Shown here: positions 8,225 to 17,506 of the stretch, piece after piece | Layout: each line of letters begins with the position of its first letter | How positions within the stretch are numbered: position 1 is the stretch's first letter | From: JAKFWF01 sp031374115 | Lineage (GTDB): Bacteria > Pseudomonadota > Alphaproteobacteria > Rhizobiales > Hyphomicrobiaceae | DNA: 64,000 nt | NCBI GenBank assembly: GCA_031374115.1 | Contig: JANMNO010000140.1 | Span: 1-64,000, forward strand | Direction of reading: 5' to 3' | The notes under the pieces: generated by a model | The model's database searches: none | The model's input: the letters and a program-made list of their open reading frames with translations, nothing else | Told to the model about the DNA's origin: nothing | Program-made: the position numbers and the translations under genes

Positions 8225-9370
8225 ATGCGGATTTTGTTCGTCTCATGGCAGAAGTGTGCCCTAGCCGCCTCGCTTCTCGTGCCGGCGACTGTCGATGCAT
8301 CGGCGCAAACCCGGCGGCGTCCCATCGAGCCGCCTCAAGTGTCACAACCGATCCCGCAGATCGCAGACGAAACTGCAAAGTGCAGTTACGCTTTGTACTC
8401 GGCGCTGGCTCCTGTTCGCGATGTAAGCATCAAGGAGCTGGGAAATCTGGACCGACTCGCTCGTGTGAGCGAGCCCGGGCTGACTGGCAAATGGCTGTTT
8501 TGGAGCAAGACCGGCAAGAACGCTTCGAGACCACCGCAGCCGGAACGGGTGTGCGCAAAGAACGCGATAAAGTCGGGCCGCGAGCGTTGTATCGAGTGGG
8601 AGACCAAGCCGGTCGATGCGGTCAAGCTCGCGTTGTTCGCAAGCCAGCCAACGGCTGAAGAGATGACCGTGTTGCGAGCACTCGATGCTTTCGTCGGTGA
8701 TAGAGGTGCAACACTCGAGTTCGGGTCGAACGGACGGCAGTATGCGACCTTGCAGCGGGTTGCAGTCGAACTTGAATCTTATAGCACCCAGCCGAGGAAT
8801 CCGGCCTTGTGCAATGGTGTGCCCGAGATGATGGATTTCAAGGCCAGTAAGCTCGATGGCCTGAAGAAGCGCATTGATGACGTCGGCAGGACGGTGGCCA
8901 AAGTTCGCGCATTGGCTCGGCAGCGCGTGATTGCAGCGCGCGAACTTCGCTTCAACGAACAAGCGGCTGTCAATCAAAGCAGCGCCTCGGGAGATGCTGC
9001 CAACGCTACAGCGCCGTCGCCGGTAAAGCCTGTATCGCCACTGGTCGCGCTTGCGTCCGCAATCAGCCCCGCAGGTCTGATCACTGCCGTATTCGAAGGT
9101 GCGCTAGCGGCGGACAAGGTCAATGACCTTCGATCGGAAACGAACGCTTTCAAGTTACTTCAACGGGCGCGCGATCTGATGCTCCCAGAAGCTTCACCGG
9201 ACTTTTCTCCGGCGTCGCGGGCGGCGATCGCGGCCGCATTGCGTATGATCGAAGCGGCAAGTTACGCTGAGTTGCAACTCACCCGGATGCATCGTTTCGA
9301 TCGATTGTTCCTAGGCACGATCGGCCAGATCCGTGAGGCGCATCGCGTCAATTGCACATGCGGTGGCTGA
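8225..9370 (+). CDS. Hypothetical exported protein
   Basis: Encodes 381 residues of unknown function. A signal peptide is clear: basic start, a hydrophobic run to about residue 20, and a cleavage site near SAQT at 25-29. AAGGGG lies 7 nt before the ATG. The mature protein has several cysteines (for example in RVCAKNA, RERCIEW and a final NCTCGG), which suggests disulfides in the periplasm. There is an Ala/Ser/Pro-rich linker near residues 250-270 and mostly helical sequence on either side. It follows the formate dehydrogenase alpha gene by 25 bp but has no cofactor motif, so a link to formate metabolism is not implied. I recognise no family. Confidence 0.8.
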   Translation: MRILFVSWQKCALAASLLVPATVDASAQTRRRPIEPPQVSQPIPQIADETAKCSYALYSALAPVRDVSIKELGNLDRLARVSEPGLTGKWLFWSKTGKNASRPPQPERVCAKNAIKSGRERCIEWETKPVDAVKLALFASQPTAEEMTVLRALDAFVGDRGATLEFGSNGRQYATLQRVAVELESYSTQPRNPALCNGVPEMMDFKASKLDGLKKRIDDVGRTVAKVRALARQRVIAARELRFNEQAAVNQSSASGDAANATAPSPVKPVSPLVALASAISPAGLITAVFEGALAADKVNDLRSETNAFKLLQRARDLMLPEASPDFSPASRAAIAAALRMIEAASYAELQLTRMHRFDRLFLGTIGQIREAHRVNCTCGG

Positions 9371-9386
9371 GTGTCGATAATTGCGG

Positions 9387-10718
9387 TCAGCGAGGAGAAT
9401 AGGCGGCTATTGGGTGTCCGGCTTCGTTGGGCTGCCAGTTCGGCTGTTGGCTGAGCGTTGCCTTGGTCGATACTTTGGTCTTTGCTCGGATCGGATCAGC
9501 AATCCACCCCGCGAGGCCTATAAAGAAAAAGAAGTAGGCATAGAGGGCGTTCCAATAGTGGACTGTGCAGGCCGACAACGACAAGGCGATCAACGACACG
9601 ATCCAGGCGAGTGCAAATTGTCTCACTCCGCGCTCTTTGTGTTTGCAGCCGCGCAAGACCACGGCTCGCGTAATCAGCGTGATCGATAGTATCAGCATTA
9701 GTAATGTCGGGATGCCGGTGCGCATTGCGATCAGCAACCAGAGCGCGTCGACCGAAGCCGAAGCCATCCAGGCAGGCCGTTCCCAATCGGCCATGCCAAG
9801 ACCGATCCACGGGTTGGCCCAGACATTTTCCAGACCATTTTCCCAGATGACGAGGCGGTAGTATCCCGTCCAGCTATCGAGCGTCATACCGGTAGCGATG
9901 AATGCGATCGGGGTTCGCGTCATTACCAGGCTTGCACAGAAATAAAGAACGCCAAGCATGCCGACGGTGATGGTCGCGCGCTTTGGAATCCCGCGTGTAA
10001 GATGGTCCCAGCCGAGCAAAACGCCTTGCACGGCGAGTATCAACAATGGAGCAGATGAAACAGCCGTAAACGTTGCGGCCAAGATCGCCGCCGCTCGTCC
10101 CCATCGGGCGAAGCCAGACCGGACGTTGAACCAAGCCAAGGCCAGCGCGCTTGCGCAGAAAGTGCCCAACAGAATCGGATGATCGAACGTGCCGTAGGCG
10201 CGCGTCAGGCCCAACCGCTGTTCGGTGTCGCGTGGGTGAACGTACCCAGTCAACGACTGCAATAGATCGTGAGCGAAGTGCTGGCCCAGCAGCGTATCGG
10301 GGAGTGCGATAAGACCCGCAATCAAAACGCTGGCGAACAAAAACCGGACCGCATCGCGGAATTGATCGATGTTGCGAACCCAGCTGCGAGCGACGAGGTA
10401 TCCACCGGTGCTTTCGAGCGCGAGCGACCCGCCGAACACCAATCCGTTGGAAGGCGTCAGATCCGGGCCGATCAATTGGATGCCGTGGATGTTGAAGACG
10501 GCGACCGTGGCAATGTTGTAGGCCAGCACTGCGTAGTCGAAACTTCGAATTTGAATGTCGCGTCGCGTCAACAAGCGGTAGATCGCGATCGGCAGCAGTA
10601 TGAGTAGGGCGACGCGATGTGGTGGAAGTCTGAGACCGCCTACGTAAAGCGACAGCTCCGTCGGGCACAGAAAACTCACGATCAGGATCGCGACGGGCCA
10701 GGGGATGTGCTTCATCAT
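9387..10718 (-). CDS. O-antigen ligase/Wzy-like polysaccharide polymerase
   Basis: A 443-residue inner-membrane protein with about eleven hydrophobic segments and a large periplasmic loop in the C-terminal half (around WTGYYRLVIWENGL and WIGLGMADWE), which is the pattern of Wzy/WaaL/ExoQ proteins. Such enzymes join lipid-linked repeat units in the periplasm. I start it at the first of two adjacent ATGs at 10718, 16 nt after the stop of the priming transferase. The longer frame overlaps that gene and adds only polar sequence. It is the last gene of the exopolysaccharide operon 16591-9387. Ligase versus polymerase cannot be told from sequence alone. Confidence 0.85.
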   Translation of the reverse strand: MMKHIPWPVAILIVSFLCPTELSLYVGGLRLPPHRVALLILLPIAIYRLLTRRDIQIRSFDYAVLAYNIATVAVFNIHGIQLIGPDLTPSNGLVFGGSLALESTGGYLVARSWVRNIDQFRDAVRFLFASVLIAGLIALPDTLLGQHFAHDLLQSLTGYVHPRDTEQRLGLTRAYGTFDHPILLGTFCASALALAWFNVRSGFARWGRAAAILAATFTAVSSAPLLILAVQGVLLGWDHLTRGIPKRATITVGMLGVLYFCASLVMTRTPIAFIATGMTLDSWTGYYRLVIWENGLENVWANPWIGLGMADWERPAWMASASVDALWLLIAMRTGIPTLLMLILSITLITRAVVLRGCKHKERGVRQFALAWIVSLIALSLSACTVHYWNALYAYFFFFIGLAGWIADPIRAKTKVSTKATLSQQPNWQPNEAGHPIAAYSPR

Positions 10719-10734
10719 GCGGTCGCGACTGTCA

Positions 10735-12219
10735 TCAGTTGGCGTTGTTGCCACGCACGACGGCACGGACCGTTTGAGCAAGGATCGTCAAGTCGCGGCC
10801 CAACGACCAGTCAGCAATGTAAGCCAGATCATGCTCGACGCGCGATTTCATCTTCTCGGTCGTCTCTGTTTCGCCGCGCCAGCCCATGACTTGGGCAAAT
10901 CCAGTTATTCCAGGCTTCACCTGGTGGCGATTGGCATATGTCTCCAACATTTCGTCCCAATGCTGATCGTGGACCAAAGCATGCGGCCGCGGACCGACGA
11001 GCGACATCTCGCCTTTCAGGACATTGATGAGCTGTGGAAGTTCATCGAGGCTGGTACGGCGCAGAATCCGTCCTACCCGCGTAATACGCTTGTCGTCGGC
11101 CGTTGCCTGCGGAACCACTGCGCCGTCTTCCATCACGTTCATCGTGCGGAACTTCAGCACCTCGATGATCTTTTGGTTTAGGCCTCGTCTGCGCTGCCGA
11201 AACAAAATGGGACCGGCGCTGTCGAGCTTGATTGCGATGGCGCACACTAACAGAATCGGCGTCGCGATGACCAGGAGGATCGCGCCCAACCCATAGTCCT
11301 CCAGCCTTTTCAGCAACGGAGCCCAGTCGGCGAGCGGCTTGCACTTGACGTCGAGCAAACCGATCGGCCCCAGGTTGGAAACACGATGGGCCGGCGCAAT
11401 ATCGACGAGATCCGACGCGATATGCGTCACGACATGCAGGCTTATCGGCAGCTGTTCGAGCTTCCGGGCGATATCGGCAACGCGACGATCGGCGACCTGC
11501 GGTAGTGCGATGATGATCTGGTCGAATGCACCAGCGCGTCCAGCTGCGATCAGATCCTCAAGACCGCCGTCAATATCGAGGCCCTTGCTATCAAAGCGCT
11601 CATGATCCTTGCGATCATCGAATACGCCGGCGAAACGAATGCCTAGTCGGGGATCTATCAGGTGGTCGTGCACACGCCGGGCGATCACGCCAGCTCCAAA
11701 TACAGCAACGCGCGTGTCGAAGCGGCCGGAAGCCGTGAGGGCACTGAGAACGCTGCGCGCAATCATCCGCAGCAACAGGAGTGATGAAAAGCCGGCTGAT
11801 AGCCAGACAGCGTACCAAAGCCACAAGTGGCCGGCTTCTGCCTTGAAGGGTAGGCCAAGCCCGTGCACCGTGGTCAGCGAGAGAAGCAGCGCCGTCAAGA
11901 GACGCTTGGGCCTGATCGGGAACGAGTTCATCTTCGTCGTATCGTACATGCCCCAACTACGCAGCAAGAAGCAGGCGACGATCCCGCACAACAAGCCGTT
12001 CTGGACAACTTGGGTCCAGCGCACATCGACATCGCCACCGAAGGCATAGATGGTGGCTGGAAGCATGGCGGAACACGCGATCGCTAGTGCATCGAACAGA
12101 CCGACGACATCGGCGGCAACCTGCCTCGACCAGCGCGGTTTGGATATGCCAGCGGCCTCGCCCGAAACGCGCAGCGATCCCCCTTCGGCAAACGTCGGCG
12201 CGATTAATGAAGGCGACAT
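10735..12219 (-). CDS. Undecaprenyl-phosphate glycosyl-1-phosphate transferase (WcaJ/ExoY-like)
   Basis: Priming enzyme that transfers a sugar-1-phosphate to undecaprenyl phosphate and so starts the polysaccharide repeat. It has 494 residues: four to five N-terminal membrane segments, a CoA-binding-like Rossmann domain (VAVFGAGVIARRVHDHL), another membrane hairpin, and the catalytic bacterial sugar transferase domain. Within that domain are DSAGPILFRQRRRG, VLKFRTMNV, RITRVGRILRRTSLDELPQL, VLKGEMSLVGPRP and the end motif KPGITG. The first ATG at 12219 is used. A TTG at 12261 in the same frame would add 14 residues. It lies between the Wzc-like and Wzy-like genes. The sugar is probably glucose or galactose by family, but this is not proven. 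Confidence 0.93.
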   Translation of the reverse strand: MSPSLIAPTFAEGGSLRVSGEAAGISKPRWSRQVAADVVGLFDALAIACSAMLPATIYAFGGDVDVRWTQVVQNGLLCGIVACFLLRSWGMYDTTKMNSFPIRPKRLLTALLLSLTTVHGLGLPFKAEAGHLWLWYAVWLSAGFSSLLLLRMIARSVLSALTASGRFDTRVAVFGAGVIARRVHDHLIDPRLGIRFAGVFDDRKDHERFDSKGLDIDGGLEDLIAAGRAGAFDQIIIALPQVADRRVADIARKLEQLPISLHVVTHIASDLVDIAPAHRVSNLGPIGLLDVKCKPLADWAPLLKRLEDYGLGAILLVIATPILLVCAIAIKLDSAGPILFRQRRRGLNQKIIEVLKFRTMNVMEDGAVVPQATADDKRITRVGRILRRTSLDELPQLINVLKGEMSLVGPRPHALVHDQHWDEMLETYANRHQVKPGITGFAQVMGWRGETETTEKMKSRVEHDLAYIADWSLGRDLTILAQTVRAVVRGNNAN

Positions 12220-12351
12220 CGATACCCCGACGCACAAGGCCACTTTTGCTGGGCCACGCAAATGGACGTGTCCGAGTAAATCTCATTATGATGAAAATTC
12301 ACTGAACTACGCCGTGGAAATACGCCCGAATTCGTACATGCTCGTTAGCAC

Positions 12352-14619
12352 TCAGGCAGCGCAGTGCGATCCCCAGGCCTCGTGCTGACGATGTGCGGTC
12401 GGCCGCGAATTGAGGAAGGGGCGGCCGATGGAACTCCAATCGCGTTGCATGGACGCGTGATCGACTTGGTTGACGATGGCGCCGATGATTTTTGCCGCCG
12501 CCGGTCCCAAAGTCTTGATCGCTTCCTTGGCCAACTGTCTTGGTGTACGGCGCCACGTGGCAACGAAGACAATGCCGTCAACTTGTTGGGCGATGATGCG
12601 TGCGTCCACGACTGGCAGAAGTGGAGGCGCATCGATCAGGATGACGTCAAACTGGGCCTTGAGTTGCGCCAACACGCGCTTGAACTGCAGGCTTTCGAAG
12701 AGGCTTGCCGCGTCGACCATGAAGTCGGGCCGGCGCGCTGCCGACATTATAAAGAGACCCGCGGTGCGGTCGTGCAGAATGACGTCTTCGATGCTCATGC
12801 CGCCGGCAAGCACGTCGATCAAGCCTGCCCGGTCGGCCAATCCCATAGCATGAGACAGGCCGCCTTTGCGCAAATCCGCGTCGATCAATAGCGTGCGCGC
12901 ACCGCCGGAGGAGTAGTGAAGGGCAAGGTTGCCCGCAATCATGGAACGTCCCTCGTTTGGCAAACTCGAGGCGATCAAAATGACCTGCGTTTGGCGCCGG
13001 TCGATGCGATTGTCGAGCTCGTGCCTGACGCCGCGCATCGCCTCTGCGAAAAGCCCTCGGGGTTCAGCCAACATCAGTCGAACAGCACGCAGTGGATTAC
13101 TGATCAATGTGTGTGTGGTTTCCGGCCCTGGAATCGAGCCGAGGTGATCGAGTTCCAGAACGCGCTCGACATCACCCGCCCGGGCAAAGCTGCTCCCACC
13201 CATCTCCAGCATGAGCGCCAGGGCCAAGCCGAGCACTAGGCCGCCGGCTCCGCCGATGGCGACCAACTGTCTGCGCTTAGGCGCCATCGGATAGAGCGGA
13301 ACATCGGCTCGCTCGATGATACGAGCATCAGCAAATTGCAGTCCTTGCGTTTCGACCGTTTGCTTGTTGCGCGTGAGCAGCGCTTCATAGAGTTGTTTCG
13401 AGGCATTGGCCTCGCGCTCTAGCTCGCGCAGTCGCCATTGCTTGTCACGCGAGCTTGAAATTTGTCCTTTGAGCTGTTCGAGCCGAACGGTCTGTTCACG
13501 TTCCCCATCGCCCGCGACATCGAACTCGGTCTTAAGGTTCTTGATGATCTTGGTGATCTCGCTGCCAAGCTCTCCCTGCGCCTTCGCAACGTCGGCAGCG
13601 ATCTTTTGCATTTCAGGATGTTTCGGGCCGTACTTGGTGCCGGCCTCAGCCTGCTTGCGCAGGGCCTTGGTCAGTTCGTCGCGCAAGAGGCGCACCGTGT
13701 TGCTCTGCAATACGTCGGCGAGCGACTCGTTGCCTTCCCCATCTACCATCATCCGGCGCGCCTGGTCGTAGCGCGCACGCGTAGCACCTGTGCGATTGCG
13801 CGCGAGAACCAAGGCTTCCATCTCGCGCGCAAGCTGGCGATCGACCAGCAGATGTCCATCGGCATCGAAGATATCGTTCTGCGACTTGAAGTGCTCGATA
13901 GCGCGCTCGGCAGCCGACACCTTCTCGCGAACAGTTCGAATTGTTTCATCCAAACGGCCGCTGGCGTCGATCATTGCTTGGGTTTTTTGCTCGATCTGCA
14001 TCTTGAGGTAGGTGTCGGCGATCGCGTTGGCGATGCGAGCGGCTTTCAACGGATCGGCCGAGGAGAAGTGAATTTCGATGACGAGTGTCGTGCGCACGCG
14101 GACGACCTTCAGGCGTTGCTCGAAGGCGCGGCCAATCTCGTCACGTACCGGCTCGAGTGGGGACCCGAGCAGTTCCGCGATCGACATCGGCGCCGATGAC
14201 CCGGCAACTTCGAAAGGGCTTTGGATCAGCCCAAGGCGCAATAGAACGGCCTGAAAAGTCGATACGCCGACGAATTCCCGATCGTTCTGCAAGCCCAGCT
14301 GATTGATCACGCGGTGCACGATCTGCCTCGATCGAATGACTTCGACCTCACTGTCGACAGTCGCCGCGTCGGCCTTAAGGTCCGAAATCACGCCTTTGAT
14401 GCTGACGATCTCCTTGTGGCGCTGATCGATCTGAACAGATGCAACCGCTTCGTAACGATTGGGGATGTTCGCGACCACGGCAGCCGTCAACGCGGCGATG
14501 GCGGCAACCGATGCAAGAATGAGCGTCGCGCGCTGACGCATGGCGGACATGACTTCGACGAGAGAGAACGCGCTACCGCCACCCTCCTCGTCATCGTCAT
14601 CTCGTGTCCGCGCAGCCAT
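12352..14619 (-). CDS. Wzc/ExoP-like chain-length protein with altered kinase domain
   Basis: Encodes 755 residues in the polysaccharide co-polymerase plus BY-kinase layout. A Wzz domain lies near the N-terminus with a first membrane helix (about 30-55). A long coiled periplasmic region follows, then a second helix (LVAIGGAGGLVLGLALALML) and a cytoplasmic P-loop ATPase domain. Walker A' (LLIDADLRKG) and Walker B (VILIDAPPLL) are intact. The Walker A segment reads LPNEGRSMIA: Arg558 replaces the usual Lys, and Met follows Ser. After Walker B there is no tyrosine at all, so the C-terminal Tyr cluster of active kinases is missing. The ATG at 14619 lies 14 nt after the stop of the barrel gene. 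It probably still sets chain length and couples to the Wza-like exporter. Confidence 0.92.
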   Translation of the reverse strand: MAARTRDDDDEEGGGSAFSLVEVMSAMRQRATLILASVAAIAALTAAVVANIPNRYEAVASVQIDQRHKEIVSIKGVISDLKADAATVDSEVEVIRSRQIVHRVINQLGLQNDREFVGVSTFQAVLLRLGLIQSPFEVAGSSAPMSIAELLGSPLEPVRDEIGRAFEQRLKVVRVRTTLVIEIHFSSADPLKAARIANAIADTYLKMQIEQKTQAMIDASGRLDETIRTVREKVSAAERAIEHFKSQNDIFDADGHLLVDRQLAREMEALVLARNRTGATRARYDQARRMMVDGEGNESLADVLQSNTVRLLRDELTKALRKQAEAGTKYGPKHPEMQKIAADVAKAQGELGSEITKIIKNLKTEFDVAGDGEREQTVRLEQLKGQISSSRDKQWRLRELEREANASKQLYEALLTRNKQTVETQGLQFADARIIERADVPLYPMAPKRRQLVAIGGAGGLVLGLALALMLEMGGSSFARAGDVERVLELDHLGSIPGPETTHTLISNPLRAVRLMLAEPRGLFAEAMRGVRHELDNRIDRRQTQVILIASSLPNEGRSMIAGNLALHYSSGGARTLLIDADLRKGGLSHAMGLADRAGLIDVLAGGMSIEDVILHDRTAGLFIMSAARRPDFMVDAASLFESLQFKRVLAQLKAQFDVILIDAPPLLPVVDARIIAQQVDGIVFVATWRRTPRQLAKEAIKTLGPAAAKIIGAIVNQVDHASMQRDWSSIGRPFLNSRPTAHRQHEAWGSHCAA

Positions 14620-14633
14620 CTTTCGTTCGACTC

Positions 14634-15992
14634 TTAGAAACGCAGTTTCGTGCTCAGCCAAATCCGGTTGCGGTTCATGTTGTCTTCTTCGATGTTCGAA
14701 CTCTGCGTCTGATGCTCATACGCAACCGAAAACAACCAATTTTTCGTGTGATAATAATCCGCGCCGACGCGACCGATCATCACCTGGTCGCGGCGCCGCT
14801 CACCGAAGAACTCCGACTCGCGATATTCACCTCCTAAAGTGAACACCAGGTTTCTAAGGACCTCATATTCGACCCTGAAGGCAATCGAGTTATCCAGACG
14901 GCCGCCGGGCGCCTCGCTCTCGACGCCTTCGGCATATGTGCGGCGAGCGCTCAAATAGGCGGTTATGAGTTGGGTCGGCAACCATTGGATCTCGCCTTCC
15001 AGGATGACATTGCCAGCCGTCCGCAGTTGTCGGCTGTCGTAATCGCGCAGGCCGTAGCCGCCAAGAAGACGCCACCGCAGCAGCGGACTTATCTCTGCTG
15101 CAATGCCGGCTATCGCCTCGTAACCATTGGCGGAATAGTCGAGCACGGTAGCTCCGTAATTGGACTGGCGCAGAGTTCGTAGTTTGGCTTGGATCTCGTA
15201 GCCGGGCGAAAATCGGTAACCCAGCATCGCATGGGCCGACGCGACTTGGGTGTCGCGAACGTCCTGATCGATGTTGGTGCCATCGCGTGCCTTTACATCT
15301 TGGAAGTCCCATCGCTCGATACCGGCACTGAAGCTGGCGTACATCCGCCCCGCGTCACGTTTCAATCCGAGGATCACTTTGTTATGAAATACAGCGGTCT
15401 TTTGGAGAGCATTTCTTGGTGCGTCGGGGGCGGCCCGGTCCTCATGGTCGAGGGCAGAGAGGACGCTCAGCGCCAATGTGTGTGCGTGGTCGAAGTGTAG
15501 TGCGCCATCCATGGCGAAGCGGACGTCGGTCGTGTTGAGTTCGTTATTCTTCACATATTCGGTCTGCCGCGCGCCGATCGCAAAATCGAGGATGTGACGC
15601 GGCAAGTCGGACTTCACGCGAACGACCGGTACGATTTCGAAGCGCACGTCGGAGGTGCGGTTCTTACTGGTGGCATAGATGTTGTCGTCGAAAACGACCG
15701 TCGTGCCGAGCGATGGATAGAGGAGATAATTGCCGGTCCTAACGCCGTCGGGAAGGTACAGCTTGCGGTCGCGGTCGATGACGCGCTCGGCGCCGTAGCG
15801 CTTGATGTTATCCCAATGTCGTAAGCTTTCACCAAACGCGATGGTGCTATCGCGCCCCAGTCCTTCGCTGCCGAGGTCCAGCGCATAGGTGCGGGTCGAC
15901 AGAGCAATAGCTGCGAGTATGGCGATGATCGCCGTCGGCCACCGCGCGCGCGCAGCTTGGCGGCTCGGTGCACTGTGCGATCCTTGGTTCAA
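14634..15992 (-). CDS. Outer-membrane beta-barrel protein of the exopolysaccharide operon
   Basis: A 452-residue exported protein with a signal peptide ending near residue 38 (TRTYA-LDL). It then shows alternating polar and aromatic stretches typical of beta strands. The last residues LSTKLRF end in Phe, the usual barrel-assembly signature. Similar barrels sit next to Wza genes in many exopolysaccharide clusters of proteobacteria and may help secretion or adhesion. Its start overlaps the stop of the Wza-like gene by 4 bp, which implies translational coupling. The exact role is not known. Confidence 0.85.
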   Translation of the reverse strand: MNQGSHSAPSRQAARARWPTAIIAILAAIALSTRTYALDLGSEGLGRDSTIAFGESLRHWDNIKRYGAERVIDRDRKLYLPDGVRTGNYLLYPSLGTTVVFDDNIYATSKNRTSDVRFEIVPVVRVKSDLPRHILDFAIGARQTEYVKNNELNTTDVRFAMDGALHFDHAHTLALSVLSALDHEDRAAPDAPRNALQKTAVFHNKVILGLKRDAGRMYASFSAGIERWDFQDVKARDGTNIDQDVRDTQVASAHAMLGYRFSPGYEIQAKLRTLRQSNYGATVLDYSANGYEAIAGIAAEISPLLRWRLLGGYGLRDYDSRQLRTAGNVILEGEIQWLPTQLITAYLSARRTYAEGVESEAPGGRLDNSIAFRVEYEVLRNLVFTLGGEYRESEFFGERRRDQVMIGRVGADYYHTKNWLFSVAYEHQTQSSNIEEDNMNRNRIWLSTKLRF

Positions 15993-16591
15993 AAGAAACG
16001 CTCAGGAACGCGGATGTTGTCGCCGGGCAGAACGTCGATATCAGCTGGCAGAGCGACCTTTACCTGAGCTGCCGATCCCTCGCGCACCAGGATCACGAAT
16101 GCTTCGTTTGCTCGATACGTATAGCCACCCGCGACCGCGATTGCGTCGCGTAGTTTTAATCCGTTCTTATACGGGAATTCGCCGCCGCTGCGTACCTCGC
16201 CGTGAATGTAGATTGGACGGAAGTTCACGACCTCGATCGAAACTTTGGGATTTGTCAGATAACCTTCGCTGAGTTTGCGGCGGACAGTGTCGCGGAACTC
16301 GGCGATCGGACGGCCTTTCGCTGGAATTTCGCCAACGAGGGGCACGGGTACGTTGCCGGTGGCGTTTACGTCGTAAACGCCCGACATGTCGGCTTCACCG
16401 AAGATCGTGAGCTTGATCTTGTCGCCAACACCTAGGCGATAGATCCGTGACAATTCAACGGGGCCTGGATTGTTGGTGAACATAACATCGGGCGCCGAAT
16501 TTTTGTCTGCACAAGCGCCGATGGCGACCGTAACCACCAGGGCTGCGATCGTCATCAAGGCTCGTACATGAGGCGAGCTACGCAACAACAT
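15989..16591 (-). CDS. Polysaccharide export protein (Wza/HfsD/ExoF type)
   Basis: A 200-residue periplasmic or outer-membrane protein. The signal peptide ends in AIGAC, a likely lipobox, so the mature form is probably a lipoprotein. A Poly_export domain follows (YRLGVGDKIKLTIFGEADM) and then one SLBB domain (PIYIHGEVRSGGEFPYKNG). It is shorter than E. coli Wza, as is common for alphaproteobacterial exporters. First gene of the operon that continues with the barrel, Wzc-like, priming and Wzy-like genes. The promoter should lie in the 195-bp divergent gap before the methyltransferase. Similar sets make holdfast or unipolar polysaccharide in relatives, but glycosyltransferases beyond the priming enzyme are missing here. 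Confidence 0.92.
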   Translation of the reverse strand: MLLRSSPHVRALMTIAALVVTVAIGACADKNSAPDVMFTNNPGPVELSRIYRLGVGDKIKLTIFGEADMSGVYDVNATGNVPVPLVGEIPAKGRPIAEFRDTVRRKLSEGYLTNPKVSIEVVNFRPIYIHGEVRSGGEFPYKNGLKLRDAIAVAGGYTYRANEAFVILVREGSAAQVKVALPADIDVLPGDNIRVPERFF

Positions 16592-16786
16592 AAGCTCAAG
16601 CCGTTCGGTTCGAAGAAACTAAGCGGCAGACAGAACCCGACGAACTTTGGATCCCCCGCCTTACCCACAGCAAACCTCTTTCGCGTTAAAACGTAGTAAA
16701 CATCTGCAATTTGGAGATAATCTAATTGTTCTCGTTAGCTCGCCGTTCAGTCATTCGCTTTACGGTGATTTTCGATTTGAACTGGG

Positions 16787-17494
16787 ATGCTTGCCGGAGC
16801 GAGACGCGTGACGAGTGATGCAGTTGCGGCGGCCGACGAAGGTTTGGCCCGTTTCTACGCTGGCAAGCAGCAGAGCTATTTCAACGGCGCGCGCGCCGAC
16901 TTCGTCGCACGTCTACCGCTCGATCCGACGGCGCGCATTCTAGAAGTTGGCTGCGGCACCGGCGCCACAGGAGCTCTAGCGCTGTGCCACGGCCGGGCCA
17001 GTCATTACACCGGCGTAGAACTTTTCGAGGGCGCAGCGGAACAGGCTCGGCATCTGCTTAACGAAGTCCTCGTCGGCGACGTCGAAAAGCTCGCATTCCC
17101 GTGGCAACCATGCGCGTTCGATGCACTCATTCTGTCCGAGGTGCTCGAGCATCTGGTCGAACCTTGGGTTGTCCTGGAACGCTTGCGGCCTTTCCTGCGG
17201 GCGGGCGCCATGGTGCTCGCTAGTTCGCCCAATATCTCACATTGGCGTGTTGTTCGCGAGTTGGCGCAAGGCCGGTTCCACTTGGCCGATCAGGGCGTAT
17301 TCGATCGCACACATATGCGGTGGTTCACGCCGGACACTTTCGCGGCAATGTTCGAGCGCGCGGGCTACGAGGTGCTGAACGTCGAGCCGGTCACGCCGTT
17401 TTCCGAGCGTACGAAGTTGATCTCGAGGCTGACGCAAGGTCGGTGGGATCACCTGTTCATGACGCAGATCTGCCTGGAAGCCCGGCGCCGTTAG
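16787..17494 (+). CDS. Class I SAM-dependent methyltransferase
   Basis: A 235-residue cytosolic methyltransferase. Motif I is ILEVGCGTGATG near residue 47, followed by the acidic residue of the ribose-binding strand (YTGVELFEGA), then motif SEVLEHLVEPW and a post-motif PNISHW. This pattern is that of the Methyltransf_23 type, often found with sugar or lipid biosynthesis genes. It diverges from the exopolysaccharide operon across 195 bp of relatively AT-rich sequence, so it may share control and modify the polymer or a precursor. The substrate is not known. It converges on the next gene with 12 bp between stops. Confidence 0.88.
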   Translation: MLAGARRVTSDAVAAADEGLARFYAGKQQSYFNGARADFVARLPLDPTARILEVGCGTGATGALALCHGRASHYTGVELFEGAAEQARHLLNEVLVGDVEKLAFPWQPCAFDALILSEVLEHLVEPWVVLERLRPFLRAGAMVLASSPNISHWRVVRELAQGRFHLADQGVFDRTHMRWFTPDTFAAMFERAGYEVLNVEPVTPFSERTKLISRLTQGRWDHLFMTQICLEARRR

Positions 17495-17506
17495 TCGCAT
17501 GCCACT

